A DNA stretch of 64,000 nucleotides from Bin34 sp963422415 (GTDB taxonomy: Bacteria > Chloroflexota > Anaerolineae > Caldilineales > Caldilineaceae): assembly GCA_963422415.1 (NCBI GenBank), contig OY729430.1, positions 1,178,001 to 1,242,000 on the forward strand, read 5' to 3'. A program made the translations under genes and the position numbers. This document shows positions 63,226 through 64,000 of this stretch, piece after piece; the first letter of the stretch is position 1; every line of letters begins with the position of its first letter. The notes under the pieces were generated by a model. It was not told where the DNA came from. It searched no databases and was given only the letters and a program-made list of their open reading frames with translations.

Positions 63226-63257
63226 CAGGGGTCCGATCGGCAAGTCGGACCCCTGCT
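63226..63257 (+). terminator. Hairpin terminator after the Lpl-type ABC operon
   Basis: GCAGGGGTCCGA and TCGGACCCCTGC pair perfectly (12 bp) around an 8-base loop, 37 bases after the stop at 63188. Only a short T-containing tail follows. Confidence 0.8.
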
Positions 63258-63343
63258 TGACGCTCTTCCCTCGATAGTTACGGCTACACTATGCGGATTG
63301 CGGATTCCGTGTAGCGTTGCAACTGACCAAAACGGGTCCCATC

Positions 63344-64000
63344 ATGGGCCAGCAAGAAAGATTTGCAATCCACTTGACCCAAGAGACCTCTCCACTTGTC
63401 TCCGCCGTGTTGCTGGCGGCTGGAGAATCCCGACGCATGGGCCAGATGAAGGCTCTCTTGGACTGGCAGGGGATGCCTCTGATTGTGCATCAGGTGCGCA
63501 CTCTGCTGCAGGCGGGGGCCAGTGACGTAGTGGCGGTGCTGGGACACCAGGCACAGGAGTTACAGTCCGTTCTGGCGCAGTGGAAACTGTCTGAAGAGGG
63601 TTCGCGTTTTCGCTGGGTCGTGAACGAAGACTACCGTAGTGGCAAAATTGCTTCCCTGCAAGCCGGGCTGCAGGGTGTGCGGGATTCCCGAAAAGCGGGT
63701 CCCATTCTGATTCTCAACGTGGATCAACCGCGCAGCGTCAAGACCATTGACCAAGTGCTGCATGCACATGCATTGGGAGTGCGCCGGGGTGTGCTCTTTA
63801 CGATTCCCACCTGCGGCGGCAGGGGAGGACACCCCATCGTTTTGGAACGAGGATTGATACCGGAAACGCTGGCGCTCCCTCGTGACTCAATGGGCCTGAG
63901 ACTTGTCCGTGCAAGGCACTGGGCACAGGTACAGAGGGTGGAACTGGGCAACGGAGAACTATTGTGGGATGTGAACACACCCACGGAATATCGGGGGGCA
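63344..64000 (+). CDS. MobA/MocA-like nucleotidyltransferase, 3' end beyond window
   Basis: From the ATG at 63344 the frame stays open through the window edge (219 codons). 'VSAVLLAAGESRRMGQMKAL' is the nucleotide-binding start of the family (LAAGxSxRMGxxK) and 'LLDWQGMPLIVHQVRTLLQA' follows. 'GPILILNVDQPRSVKTIDQV' holds the metal-binding Asp, and 'TIPTCGGRGGHPIVL' is the usual 'G..GHPv' loop. Such enzymes transfer CMP or GMP to molybdopterin to form the molybdenum cofactor, or act in purine-type hydroxylase maturation. The N-terminal extension of about 18 residues before the motif is a little long. Incomplete here. Confidence 0.88.
   Translation, partial: MGQQERFAIHLTQETSPLVSAVLLAAGESRRMGQMKALLDWQGMPLIVHQVRTLLQAGASDVVAVLGHQAQELQSVLAQWKLSEEGSRFRWVVNEDYRSGKIASLQAGLQGVRDSRKAGPILILNVDQPRSVKTIDQVLHAHALGVRRGVLFTIPTCGGRGGHPIVLERGLIPETLALPRDSMGLRLVRARHWAQVQRVELGNGELLWDVNTPTEYRGA

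Overview
The window reads as one stretch of a bacterial chromosome with fairly high GC. Best guess (inference, no marker gene seen): a free-living or host-associated Chloroflexota of the Caldilineae/Anaerolineae or SAR202 type. The reasons are the mix of lipoprotein-anchored ABC solute binders, TRAP transporter, sulfatases, PhyH dioxygenases, DsbA-like lipoproteins, a TgpA-like transglutaminase and a 100-residue protein resembling a conserved Chloroflexota family. No rRNA, tRNA, CRISPR array, intact transposase or prophage was recognised.

Layout. 1-7.6 kb: mostly decaying genes (an enolase-superfamily enzyme, an amidohydrolase, a sulfatase, a zinc-type dehydrogenase) around two intact genes, a winged-helix/replication-relaxation-like protein and a membrane-anchored SH3-CAP protein. 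7.6-12.1 kb: a compact minus-strand operon, MazG-like pyrophosphohydrolase, two tandem zinc alcohol dehydrogenases, an intact sulfatase and a Fur-family regulator. 12.2-17 kb: a PH-domain relic, an AIM24-family gene split by one base, oligoendopeptidase F and RNase III with a scar of a second RNase III copy. 17.3-22 kb: a membrane-tethered GH3-like protein and another sulfatase relic. 22-25.4 kb: a TRAP transporter whose binding protein and permeases converge on a shared hairpin terminator. 25.8-29 kb: an unusual composite ORF, an HpcH/HpaI aldolase and a DinB-like protein. 29.9-33.2 kb: PhyH dioxygenase, GT2 and hisS in one minus-strand operon. 34-41.4 kb: a sugar-uptake and glycan-cleavage cluster (binding protein, two permeases, GH2, GH43/GH130-like propeller). 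41.6-44.9 kb: polyprenyl synthase, TatD and phosphohexomutase. 45-50.9 kb: an MBL-fold protein with a degraded metal site, a transglutaminase membrane protein and its partner. 51-53.5 kb: two thioredoxin-fold lipoproteins. 54-64 kb: MFS transporter, second PhyH dioxygenase, soluble sensor kinase, an Lpl-type ABC cassette and a truncated MobA/MocA-like nucleotidyltransferase at the edge.

The most notable finding is at 52680-53477. This DsbA-like lipoprotein reads as one frame interrupted by a single TGA, and that TGA falls exactly on the first cysteine of the CxxC active site, giving U-G-S-C. A hairpin follows immediately. This is a strong candidate selenoprotein and implies that the organism inserts selenocysteine. 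A second candidate is the composite ORF at 25792-27240, which joins a helicase-type N-terminal region (two RelE-like units, no motor) to a phage-tail-chaperone-like C-terminus. At least seven other loci are recognisable families broken by frameshifts and stops, so the accessory regions are eroding actively. Carbon uptake and glycan or sulfate-ester breakdown dominate what remains intact.
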